Shown piece after piece: positions 1-5,184 of a DNA stretch of 5,184 nt (the first letter of the stretch is position 1; each line of letters starts with the position of its first letter). Position numbers and translations under genes: made by a program. The notes under the pieces were generated by a model. The model was not told the DNA's origin. It saw nothing but the letters and a program-made list of their open reading frames with translations, and did not search any database. Origin of the DNA: Acidobacteriaceae bacterium (GTDB taxonomy: Bacteria; Acidobacteriota; Terriglobia; Terriglobales; Acidobacteriaceae); contig PMGP01000127.1 in assembly GCA_003156235.1 (NCBI GenBank), positions 1 to 5,184 of the forward strand, in the 5' to 3' direction.

Positions 1-1185
1 TCCGATGGCCGCCATCCCGACGTGGTCCGCTACACCACCAGCGCCGAAGAGGATGTCCGCCGCCGCGATTTCACCATCAACGGCCTGCTCCTTGACCCAA
101 TGAAGGGTACGGGCTTTAGCCCGTACATTAAAGGAGCAATTAAAGCAGGGGCTGGTAGGGATGGGTTTCAACCTATCCATTTATCCCCTGAAGTAATTTT
201 TTCTGGCTCTGATCTCCGCGCCGCCGTGATCGACCACGTCCACGGCCTCGACGACCTCGACGCCGGCATCATCCGCGCCATCGGCCAGCCAGGCGAGCGC
301 TTTGAAGAAGACCACCTGCGCATATTGCGCGCAGTGCGCTTCGCTGCGCGCTTAGGCTTTCAAATCGATCCCGCAACGGCCGCCGCCATGTGCCGTCTCG
401 CTCCGAAAATAAATCTCGTCAGCCGCGAGCGCGTCCGCGACGAGCTGACCAAGATGCTCACAGAAGGCCATGCCCGCTGCGCCTTTGAACTGCTCGATGA
501 AACCGGCCTCCTCGCCGAAGTCCTCCCTGAAATTGCCCGTATGAAGGGCGTCGAGCAGCCTCCGCAATTTCATCCCGAGGGCGACGTCTGGACGCACACC
601 CTGCTGCTGCTCGCGCAACTCGACGCAGGCTGCCCGCGCACCCTTGCCTGGGGTGCTCTACTCCACGATGTCGGCAAGCCGCCCACCTTCATGCGCGCCG
701 ACCGCATCCGCTTCAACGGCCACGTCAATGTCGGCGTAACCATCGCCGCGGACATCTGCCGACGCTTTCGCTTCTCCAACGACGAAACCCGCCAGACGCT
801 CTCGCTCGTCGAAAACCACATGCGCTTTGCCGACGCCCAGCACATGAAGGCCTCCACCCTCAAGCGCTTTTTCCGTCTGGATAACTTCCCCCAGCACCTC
901 GCCCTGCACCGCATGGACTGCCTGGCCGGCAGCGGCAACCTCGACCACTGGAACTATGTTCGCGCGCGCTATGCATCCATGCCCGAGGAAGCCGTCCGCC
1001 CCACTCCGCTCCTCACCGGCCGCGAGTTGATCGCCGCCGGATACAAGCCCGGCGCCGCATTCAAGGAGATGCTCCGCGCCGTCGAGGACGCGCAGTTAGA
1101 CGGCGCCATCACGACGACCGCCGAGGCGCTCACCTACATCCGCGACCGTTTCCCGCTGATGACTGAAAAGAGGAGCGAGCTATGA
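1..1185 (+). CDS. cca: CCA tRNA nucleotidyltransferase / poly(A) polymerase family protein, 5'-truncated by the window edge
   Basis: The reading frame is open from base 1 and ends in TGA at 1183-1185, giving 394 residues; the true start lies upstream. The family adds CCA (or part of it, or poly(A)) to RNA 3' ends in the cytoplasm. Numbering from the first codon, residues 20-33 carry the conserved RRRDFTINGLLLDP motif. The segment near nt 309-360 carries the DHLRILRAVRFAARLGF motif. An HD phosphohydrolase domain follows: H199 in VWTHT, H222-D223 in LLHDVGKP, H241 in FNGH and H273 in ENHM. The C-terminus (TGRELIAAGYKPGAAFKEML) is typical of long CCA-adding enzymes. The catalytic GSxxD-type motif should lie upstream and cannot be checked. 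Between DPM (nt 102) and VIDHVHG (nt 226) sits an unusual palindromic insert. The stop overlaps the next start by ATGA. Family assignment is firm; CCA-adding versus A-adding or poly(A) activity cannot be settled here. Confidence 0.93.
   Translation, partial: SDGRHPDVVRYTTSAEEDVRRRDFTINGLLLDPMKGTGFSPYIKGAIKAGAGRDGFQPIHLSPEVIFSGSDLRAAVIDHVHGLDDLDAGIIRAIGQPGERFEEDHLRILRAVRFAARLGFQIDPATAAAMCRLAPKINLVSRERVRDELTKMLTEGHARCAFELLDETGLLAEVLPEIARMKGVEQPPQFHPEGDVWTHTLLLLAQLDAGCPRTLAWGALLHDVGKPPTFMRADRIRFNGHVNVGVTIAADICRRFRFSNDETRQTLSLVENHMRFADAQHMKASTLKRFFRLDNFPQHLALHRMDCLAGSGNLDHWNYVRARYASMPEEAVRPTPLLTGRELIAAGYKPGAAFKEMLRAVEDAQLDGAITTTAEALTYIRDRFPLMTEKRSEL
103..209 (+). repeat. In-frame palindromic (REP-like) insert inside the cca coding sequence
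   Basis: This stretch is visibly poorer in G+C (about 45% by hand count) than the flanking gene. It holds a perfect 20-nt palindrome, GTACGGGCTTTAGCCCGTAC, at 107-126 (8-bp stem, TTTA loop). A second nested hairpin spans 146-190: outer arms CAGGGG/CCCCTG, inner arms 159-167 and 170-178 with one G-T pair. It encodes roughly residues 35-70, including GTGFSPYIKGAIKAGAGRDG, which match nothing I know in the family. Homologues usually pass from the RRDFT..LLxDP strand to V(I/L)D(Y/F)VGG with a short linker. The frame is kept without a stop. The CTTTAG core is shared with the intergenic elements at 4103-4160 and 5121-5140. The exact insert edges are uncertain. Confidence 0.72.
1170..1174 (+). promoter_or_regulatory. 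Ribosome binding site for the charged microprotein
   Basis: AGGAG lies 7 nt before the ATG at 1182, inside the last codons of the cca-family gene. This supports translation of a small frame that would otherwise be easy to miss. Confidence 0.65.
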
Positions 1186-1310
1186 GCGATGGCCGCGAGG
1201 AGCGAGAAGAACGCGAGAAGCGCCGCGAGCAGGAAGAGCAAGAGAATCGCGAGGACCGCATCGACCGCGATAAAGTCGATTCATGGGAGCAGGAGAGGGA
1301 CGACTCATAA
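1182..1310 (+). CDS. Highly charged 42-residue microprotein, translationally coupled to the cca-family gene
   Basis: The ATG at 1182 overlaps the upstream TGA as ATGA, and AGGAG lies 7 nt upstream; the frame ends in TAA at 1308-1310. The product begins MSDGREEREEREKRREQEEQ and ends WEQERDDS. About 30 of 42 residues are charged (12 Glu, 9 Arg, 7 Asp, 2 Lys). There is one Trp, no Cys, and almost no hydrophobic residues. The first 26 residues have the E/R spacing of a single, solvent-exposed alpha helix; I see no membrane segment or signal peptide. I do not recognise a family. The overlap and ribosome site argue that it is translated with the upstream gene. A role in tRNA or RNA processing would be guesswork. 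It could be a low-complexity tail frame with no function. Confidence 0.5.
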   Translation: MSDGREEREEREKRREQEEQENREDRIDRDKVDSWEQERDDS

Positions 1311-1351
1311 TTCATAAACAATAACCGGCGGCATTCTTTAGCCCCGTCGCA

Positions 1352-1357
1352 TAGAAT
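1352..1357 (+). promoter_or_regulatory. Possible -10 element of the iron-sulfur protein gene
   Basis: TAGAAT (5 of 6 match to TATAAT) lies in the 81-bp gap before the ATG at 1392, placing transcription start near 1364 and leaving a leader of about 28 nt. No convincing -35 is visible 16-18 nt upstream. If real, it overlaps the alternative ATG at 1356, which would then not be a start. Confidence 0.25.
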
Positions 1358-1391
1358 GAGTGTCATCATCCTTCCATCGCAGAGGCCTCCC

Positions 1392-2687
1392 ATGTCCCAC
1401 GCGACTCTCAGGAACGGCTACCAATCGCTCTCCAACCGGCTCAACCTTTTTCCGCAGGGCGCGCCGCCCACGGAGCTTCTCTTCCGCATCCTGGAGGTCC
1501 TCTTCACCCGCGATGAGGCGGCCCTGGTGGCGCTGCTTCCCATCAAGCCTTTCAACGTCGCCGCCGCCGCCAAAATCTGGAAGAAGCCCGCCGCCGAATC
1601 CCAAAACATCCTTGAGACCCTGGCCTCCCGAGGCATGTTGCTGGACATGGAAATTCACGACGAGCACATCTTTGTCCTGCCTCCGCCCATGGCCGGCTTC
1701 TTTGAATTCTCCATGATGCGCATCGGCAACACATACGACCAAAAGCTGCTCGCCGAGCTCTTCTACCAATATTTAAACGTAGAGGAAGATTTCGTTCGTA
1801 ACTTATTCACCGGCGGCGAAACCCAGCTCGGCCGCGTCTTTGTCAACGAGAACGCCCTGGCAGGTGACAGCACGCTCTCCGTCCTGGACTACGAACGGGC
1901 CAGCGAAGTCATCCGCACCGCTTCGCACATGGGCATCGGCGCCTGCTACTGCCGCCACAAAATGCAGCACCTCGGCAAAGCCTGCAAAGCGCCCATGAAC
2001 ATCTGCATGACCTTCAGCGGCACCGCTCAGTCGCTCATCAAGCACGGCATCGCGCGCCAGGTCGATGTCAGCGAAGGATTGGATTTGCTCGACAAGGCCG
2101 TCAGTCACAATCTCGTCCAGTGCGGCGAGAACGTTCAAAATCAGGTGGCCTTCATCTGCAACTGCTGCGGATGCTGCTGCGAGGCCATGCTCGCCGCCAA
2201 GCGCTTCGCCGTCCTCAACCCCATCGCGACTACCAACTTCATCCCCGCGCTCAACGCCGCCTCATGCAACGGCTGTGGAAAATGCGCGGAAGTCTGCCCG
2301 GTCGAAGCCATGGCGCTCGTCGCAGCCGGCGACCCGCACAAGCCCAAGCGCAAAAAGGCGCGCCTCGACGAATCTCTCTGCCTGGGTTGCGGCGTCTGCG
2401 TCCGCGCCTGTCCCAGCGCATCAATCAAGCTCCGCGCCCGAGAGCAGCGTGTGCTTACTCCGGTCACCACCGCCCATCGCGCCGTGCTCATGGCCATCGA
2501 GCGCGGCCAGTTGCAGAACCTCATCTTCGACAATCAGGCGCAATGGAATCATCGCGCCATGGCCGCGATCCTCGGCGTAATTCTCAAGCTGCCGCCCGTC
2601 AAGCAGATCATGGCCAGCAAGCAAATGAAATCCCGCTACCTGGAACAACTGATGAAACCAAGGGATTTCGTCCATCTGGAACATTGA
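1392..2687 (+). CDS. Winged-helix-like / cysteine-rich / dicluster [4Fe-4S] ferredoxin-domain protein
   Basis: 431 residues, probably cytoplasmic: no signal peptide or membrane segment. The ATG at 1392 is preferred to the in-frame ATG at 1356 because GAGG (1382-1385) lies 6 nt before it and nothing similar precedes 1356. Residues about 25-100 look like a winged helix (FNVAAAAKIWKKPAAESQNI, then LASRGMLLDM and a short wing). Residues 185-205 hold CYCRH with further Cys at 198 and 205. C244 is followed by C256, 258, 259, 261, 262 and 263 (CNCCGCCC). Two classical CxxCxxCxxxCP motifs follow at C292-C302 and C330-C340, each able to bind a [4Fe-4S] cluster. The C-terminal ~90 residues are helical with a hydrophobic stretch near 390-402. 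I recall similar proteins annotated only as 4Fe-4S dicluster or ferredoxin proteins. Electron transfer is likely; redox-sensing gene control is a possibility. No neighbour reveals the partner. Confidence 0.88.
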   Translation: MSHATLRNGYQSLSNRLNLFPQGAPPTELLFRILEVLFTRDEAALVALLPIKPFNVAAAAKIWKKPAAESQNILETLASRGMLLDMEIHDEHIFVLPPPMAGFFEFSMMRIGNTYDQKLLAELFYQYLNVEEDFVRNLFTGGETQLGRVFVNENALAGDSTLSVLDYERASEVIRTASHMGIGACYCRHKMQHLGKACKAPMNICMTFSGTAQSLIKHGIARQVDVSEGLDLLDKAVSHNLVQCGENVQNQVAFICNCCGCCCEAMLAAKRFAVLNPIATTNFIPALNAASCNGCGKCAEVCPVEAMALVAAGDPHKPKRKKARLDESLCLGCGVCVRACPSASIKLRAREQRVLTPVTTAHRAVLMAIERGQLQNLIFDNQAQWNHRAMAAILGVILKLPPVKQIMASKQMKSRYLEQLMKPRDFVHLEH

Positions 2688-2694
2688 GAAAAGC

Positions 2695-3936
2695 TCAGAA
2701 AGTGCGGAGAGGCGCAGCCGCACGGATCTTCGTGACCTCATCCAGGATGCGATGCGCGAGGTCGGACTTTGATTGTGCCGGAAAGACGACTTCGTGTGCC
2801 GCAGTGATGAAGATAGCGGCATTGCGTTCCGAGTCGAAGCCCAAGCCGGGTTGGGAAACATCGTTGGCGACGATGGCGTCCGCGCCTTTGTGCTCCAGCT
2901 TTTCGCGAGCGTTGCGGATGAGCTCTTGTGTGCCGCTGACGGTCTCGGCGGCAAAGACGATGAGCAATGTGCCGGGGTTGCGGTGGGCGGCGACGCTCTG
3001 CGCAATGTCTTCCGTAGGCTCAAGCGAGAGCGTGAGCGGGCCAGCGCGCTTTAGCTTTTGCGTGGCGGCGGCAGCGAGGCGGAAGTCGGACACGGCAGCG
3101 GCTTTAATCACCAGAGTAGCTTGTGGAAGATGGGCCAGTATGGCGGCGTGCATCTGGCTGGCGGTAGTGACGTCGATGCGTTCGCAGCCTGCGGGGGCGG
3201 CGAGCGCGGTGGGCGCGCTGATGAGAATGACCGTTGCGCCGCGCGCAATGGCGGCTTCGGCCAGTGCGTAGCCCATGCGGCCGCTTGAGCGGTTGCCTAT
3301 AAAGCGCACGGGATCGATAGGCTCGCGAGTGCCGCCGGCCGTGACCAACACCGTTTCGCCGGCGAGATCGTTTTCATCGAGGCGCTGAATGCGGGCGAGG
3401 ACGGCATGCACGATCTCATCGATCTCGGCGAGGCGGCCGCTGCCGGTCATGCCGCAGGCCAGGTAGCCGCTGCCCGGCGCGATGATTTCTACGCCTCTCT
3501 GGCGCAGCGTGGCGAGGTTGGCTTGCGTGGCAGCGTGGTTCCACATATTCACATTCATCGCTGGAGCAACAATGACGGGCGCGGTGGTGGCGAGGTAGAG
3601 GGTGGAGAGAAAATCGTCTGCCAACCCGTGCGCGAATTTGGCCAGCGTGTGCGCGGTGGCCGGAGCGACCAGGAGCAAGTTGGTGGATTCGGCTGCGGAG
3701 ATGTGCTCGATGGAGCCGCCTTCGTACGCATCCGTCTGCCACATTGAAGTGATGACCTTGTGGCCGGTGAGCGCGGCGAAGGTGAGCGGGCGGACAAACT
3801 CCTCGGCGGCGCGCGTCATGACCACATGCACGTCGAGCGTGTGCTGCTGCAAGGCGCGAACCAGTTCGGCGGATTTGTATGCTGCAATGCCGCCGGTAAC
3901 TCCGAGCGTGACTTTGAAGGGATTCGGACTACTCAT
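2695..3936 (-). CDS. coaBC: Bifunctional phosphopantothenoylcysteine decarboxylase / phosphopantothenate-cysteine ligase
   Basis: 413 residues, the usual length. The enzyme joins cysteine to 4'-phosphopantothenate (CoaB) and decarboxylates the product to 4'-phosphopantetheine (CoaC, FMN-dependent) for coenzyme A. The CoaC half shows the flavin-binding GVTGGIAAYK (12-21), catalytic-type His78 in EHISAAES, PAMNVNM (125-131, Asn128) and Cys161 in LACGMTGSGR. The CoaB half starts near 193: VLVTAGGTREPIDPV (196-210), FIGNRSSGRMG (212-222, Asn215), IKAAAVSDFR (277-286), KLK (294-296) and LEPTEDI (305-311). All expected key residues are present. The start at 3934-3936 is chosen because AGGAG lies 5 nt upstream and GVTGG begins 11 residues in. 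The frame stays open to 4038, but that extension translates repeat DNA. panC lies upstream on the same strand, and the 3' end is 7 bp from the convergent iron-sulfur gene. Confidence 0.97.
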   Translation of the reverse strand: MSSPNPFKVTLGVTGGIAAYKSAELVRALQQHTLDVHVVMTRAAEEFVRPLTFAALTGHKVITSMWQTDAYEGGSIEHISAAESTNLLLVAPATAHTLAKFAHGLADDFLSTLYLATTAPVIVAPAMNVNMWNHAATQANLATLRQRGVEIIAPGSGYLACGMTGSGRLAEIDEIVHAVLARIQRLDENDLAGETVLVTAGGTREPIDPVRFIGNRSSGRMGYALAEAAIARGATVILISAPTALAAPAGCERIDVTTASQMHAAILAHLPQATLVIKAAAVSDFRLAAAATQKLKRAGPLTLSLEPTEDIAQSVAAHRNPGTLLIVFAAETVSGTQELIRNAREKLEHKGADAIVANDVSQPGLGFDSERNAAIFITAAHEVVFPAQSKSDLAHRILDEVTKIRAAAPLRTF

Positions 3937-4190
3937 AGTTTCTCCTGGATAATTCCTGAATCGGAAATCGCTGAATCCGTCTGTATTTTGAAAGGGCCTG
4001 GCTTTACAGTTTGCGGAAAAATGCCACCGGAGTAGCAAGAAGTGTCAGGGCACGACTTCACAGCTTCCGGAAAAATGCAAATTGTGGTGCAAGAAGCGTC
4101 AGGGCACGACTTTAGTCGTACCGCAAAATGCCCAATAAAATCGGGGGCTTTAGCCCCTGAGGGAATCTCATCAATGGAACAACTCTTCAT
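3933..4190 (-). CDS. Repeat-derived 85-codon open frame bridging panC and coaBC (possible coupling ORF)
   Basis: The ATG at 4190-4188 overlaps the panC stop as ATGA, and the TGA at 3935-3933 overlaps the coaBC ATG as ATGA. AGGA (4199-4202) lies 8 nt before the ATG. Most of the frame crosses repeats whose period, 54 nt, is 18 codons, so the peptide repeats: RLKSCPDASC, then VKSCPDTSC, with HF/CIF/GIF before each unit. It has six Cys and no recognised domain. The perfect fit at both ends favours passage of ribosomes from panC to coaBC through this frame. Against a real protein, the composition is that of translated palindromic repeats, and a second minus frame across part of the region (to 4038) is also open. 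It may be a spacer that is translated only by accident. Confidence 0.3.
   Translation of the reverse strand: MKSCSIDEIPSGAKAPDFIGHFAVRLKSCPDASCTTICIFPEAVKSCPDTSCYSGGIFPQTVKPGPFKIQTDSAISDSGIIQEKL
3942..3946 (-). promoter_or_regulatory. Ribosome binding site fixing the coaBC start
   Basis: On the minus strand AGGAG stands 5 nt before the ATG at 3936. It lies within the last codons of the 85-codon frame whose TGA overlaps this ATG, so re-initiation is possible. Confidence 0.75.
3992..4045. repeat. Degenerate 54-bp tandem unit 1
   Basis: This unit aligns without gaps to the next 54 bp at about 72% (39 of 54 by hand). Shared blocks include CGGAAAAATGC and GCAAGAAG. The first 20 nt correspond to the decayed palindrome arm seen intact at 5121-5140, but the stem no longer pairs well. 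Confidence 0.7.
4046..4099. repeat. Degenerate 54-bp tandem unit 2
   Basis: It begins CAGGGCACGACTT, identical to the start of the next element at 4100, but then reads CACAGCTTCC instead of TAGTCGTGCC, so the second hairpin arm is lost. It ends GCAAGAAGCGT, matching GCAAGAAGTGT in unit 1. Confidence 0.75.
4100..4160. repeat. Two-hairpin palindromic element between panC and coaBC
   Basis: Hairpin A at 4103-4122 has arms GGCACGACT and AGTCGTACC around TT, with one mismatch that is a G-U pair in a minus-strand RNA. An 18-nt A-rich linker follows. Hairpin B at 4141-4160 is TCGGGGGCTTTAGCCCCTGA, with one G-U pair in plus-strand RNA. The 20-18-20 layout matches the element upstream of panC. Confidence 0.8.
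4134..4160 (-). terminator. Possible weak intrinsic terminator after panC
   Basis: Read on the minus strand, hairpin B (core GGGGC-TAAA-GCCCC) starts 27 nt after the panC stop and is followed at once by CGATTTTATT. The core stem is 5 bp of G-C; beyond it comes an A-C mismatch and two further pairs. The T tract is interrupted, so this may only attenuate. Confidence 0.3.
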
Positions 4191-5035
4191 TCGAAATTTC
4201 CTAAGAGATGGTTGTCAATCAGGCGCGTTTCACCCAGACGGGCGGCGACGGCGAGGAGAGCGCTGCCGGTAGTGTCCGCCAGCGGCAACAAAGTGTCGGG
4301 ATCAACCACGGCGGCGTATTCAACGATGACCGTGGGTTCGGATGCAAGCATCTGCTGCATGGTTGCAGTGAGTACCTGGGAGTTGCGTTCGCCGTGTGCA
4401 TGAAGATCAGCGGCTGCGTCGAGCGAGCGGTGCAGGATGGTGGCGCGGATGCGCTGCTCTGTCGTCAGATAGCGGTTACGCGAACTGAGGGCCAACCCGT
4501 CGGGCTCGCGCACGATGGGACAGGCGACAATCTCCACGAAAAAATTCAGGTCGTGCACCATGGCGCGGAGGACGGCCAACTGCGCGGCATCCTTCTGGCC
4601 GAAGTAGGCGCGGTCGGGCTCAATAATGTGGAAGAGCTTGGCGACGATGGTCGCCACTCCGCGAAAGTGGCCGGGGCGGTGTGCTCCGTCCAGGCGGTCG
4701 CTGATGCCGCCGACTTCAACGAAAGTAGTTGCGCCGTCGGGAATCATCATTTCGGCGCTGGGCGCAAAGAGAATGTCTACACCGGCGGCGGTGAGCGCGG
4801 CGCAATCGGCCTCAAAGGTGCGTGGATAGCGGTTGAAGTCTTCGTTGGGACCGAACTGCAGAGGATTGACGAAGATGGTGGCGGCCACGTGAGTGCAGTC
4901 GCGCTTCGCCGCGGCGATGAGCGAGAGATGGCCGGCGTGCAGTGCGCCCATGGTGGGCACAAGCGCGAGTGTGCCGCCGCGGCGGAGTTCGCGTGCGGCG
5001 ATTTGCATTTCGGCAATAGAAGTAAGAATTTCCAT
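4187..5035 (-). CDS. panC: Pantothenate synthetase (pantoate-beta-alanine ligase)
   Basis: 282 residues, the normal length. It condenses pantoate with beta-alanine using ATP, via a pantoyl-adenylate, to make pantothenate in the cytoplasm. The signature PTMGALHAGH (27-36) carries the HxGH nucleotide-binding motif (H33, H36). Further conserved blocks are FVNPLQFGPNEDFNRYPRT (55-73), HRPGHFRGVATIV (119-131), YFGQKDAAQ (144-152), REPDGLALSSRN (176-187, the KMSKS-like loop) and TRLIDN (270-275). No key residue is missing. The ATG at 5035 is the only possible start: the frame upstream has no ATG, GTG or TTG before a TGA. Yet AAGGA lies about 17 nt away, so the ribosome site is poorly spaced. coaBC, two steps later in CoA synthesis, lies downstream on the same strand. 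panB is not in the window. Confidence 0.97.
   Translation of the reverse strand: MEILTSIAEMQIAARELRRGGTLALVPTMGALHAGHLSLIAAAKRDCTHVAATIFVNPLQFGPNEDFNRYPRTFEADCAALTAAGVDILFAPSAEMMIPDGATTFVEVGGISDRLDGAHRPGHFRGVATIVAKLFHIIEPDRAYFGQKDAAQLAVLRAMVHDLNFFVEIVACPIVREPDGLALSSRNRYLTTEQRIRATILHRSLDAAADLHAHGERNSQVLTATMQQMLASEPTVIVEYAAVVDPDTLLPLADTTGSALLAVAARLGETRLIDNHLLGNFE
4199..4202 (-). promoter_or_regulatory. Possible ribosome binding site for the bridging ORF
   Basis: AGGA on the minus strand lies within the last codons of panC, 8 nt before the ATG at 4190. The spacing is good but the match is short. Confidence 0.3.
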
Positions 5036-5117
5036 AAATTTTGTGTGCTCATTCCTTTCGCTGCGCGGCGTCGTTCGCTTTGCAGAGTGGAGCGTCTTTC
5101 ATAATCCAGCATTGTGT
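5036..5117 (-). other. panC 5' leader region
   Basis: These 82 bp separate panC from the upstream palindromic element. I see no convincing -35/-10 pair. A 17-codon frame (5049-5102, minus) ends just ahead of panC but has no ribosome site. The last bases before the ATG are A/T-rich (ACAAAATTT). Confidence 0.3.
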
Positions 5118-5178
5118 CAGGGCACGACTTTAGTCGTGCCGAAAAATGCCCTAACAAGAGGAGGGCTTTAGTGTCTGC
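5118..5178. repeat. Two-hairpin palindromic element upstream of panC
   Basis: Hairpin A is the perfect palindrome GGCACGACTTTAGTCGTGCC at 5121-5140. After an 18-nt linker (5141-5158), a degraded hairpin B occupies 5159-5178 (GGAGGGCTTTAG retained, second arm decayed). The 22 nt at 5116-5137 are identical to 4098-4119. The last bases of the window, after 5178, are too short to assign. Confidence 0.78.
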
Positions 5179-5184
5179 GTGAAA

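Noticed and set aside
101..193. TGAAG at 101-105 and 189-193 as a target-site duplication around the cca insert
   Set aside because: Five bases recur by chance easily, and the implied 88-nt insertion would shift the frame.
1356..1391. Longer start for the iron-sulfur protein at ATG 1356
   Set aside because: It has no ribosome site and overlaps a -10-like hexamer. The ATG at 1392 is better supported.
2685..2697. TGAG-AAAAG-CTCA as a shared terminator between the convergent iron-sulfur and coaBC genes
   Set aside because: The stem is only 4 bp and no T tract follows on either strand.
2120..3271. A 383-codon plus-strand frame spanning the iron-sulfur gene end and the coaBC 3' half
   Set aside because: It is out of frame with one confident gene and antisense to another, and its product is Arg/Ser-rich low-complexity sequence typical of a shadow frame.
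3937..4038. N-terminal extension of CoaBC to the ATG at 4038
   Set aside because: The extension translates degenerate repeats and has no family similarity. The ATG at 3936 has a good ribosome site and gives the normal length.
3992..4160. Tandem repeats as a CRISPR array
   Set aside because: The units abut with no unique spacers, diverge from each other and carry decayed palindromes; they fit REP-like elements better.
5049..5102. 17-codon leader peptide upstream of panC on the minus strand
   Set aside because: It has no ribosome site and no run of codons that would suggest attenuation.
4208..5104. A 298-codon plus-strand frame opposite panC
   Set aside because: It mirrors a clear panC with all motifs intact. 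The frame is long because of G+C-rich third positions, and its product has no recognisable domain.

Overview
The window is about 60% G+C and most resembles an Acidobacteriota genome (Terriglobia-like). This placement is an inference. It rests on the style of the protein sequences and on short palindromes with a CTTTAG core (GGCACGACTTTAGTCGTGCC, TCGGGGGCTTTAGCCCCTGA), a type I associate with that group; no search was run. There is no phage, insertion sequence, CRISPR array, tRNA or rRNA.

Layout. Positions 1-1185 (+) hold the 3' part of a CCA-adding tRNA nucleotidyltransferase / poly(A) polymerase-family gene with an HD domain. It carries an in-frame, A/T-richer insert of about 36-40 codons made of palindromes. 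Its stop overlaps the start of a 42-residue, extremely charged microprotein (1182-1310, +) that has a good ribosome binding site. A short gap with a possible promoter leads to a 431-residue iron-sulfur protein (1392-2687, +). That protein has a winged-helix-like N-terminus, a dense cysteine region and two C-terminal [4Fe-4S] ferredoxin motifs. It converges, with only 7 bp between, on coaBC (2695-3936, -). Upstream of coaBC on the same strand is panC (4187-5035, -).

The 250 bp between panC and coaBC is built mostly of repeats: two degenerate tandem 54-bp units, then a two-hairpin element. A related two-hairpin element lies upstream of panC (5118-5178). The repeat-built spacer is open in the minus direction as an 85-codon frame. 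Its ATG overlaps the panC stop and its stop overlaps the coaBC ATG, both as ATGA.

How the genes work together. PanC makes pantothenate and CoaBC converts phosphopantothenate to 4'-phosphopantetheine, so the minus-strand pair serves coenzyme A synthesis. The CCA enzyme matures tRNA ends. The iron-sulfur protein is probably a redox or sensory protein with no evident link to its neighbours. The main points of interest are the palindromic elements: one is tolerated inside an essential-type coding sequence, and others form the spacer between two CoA genes.
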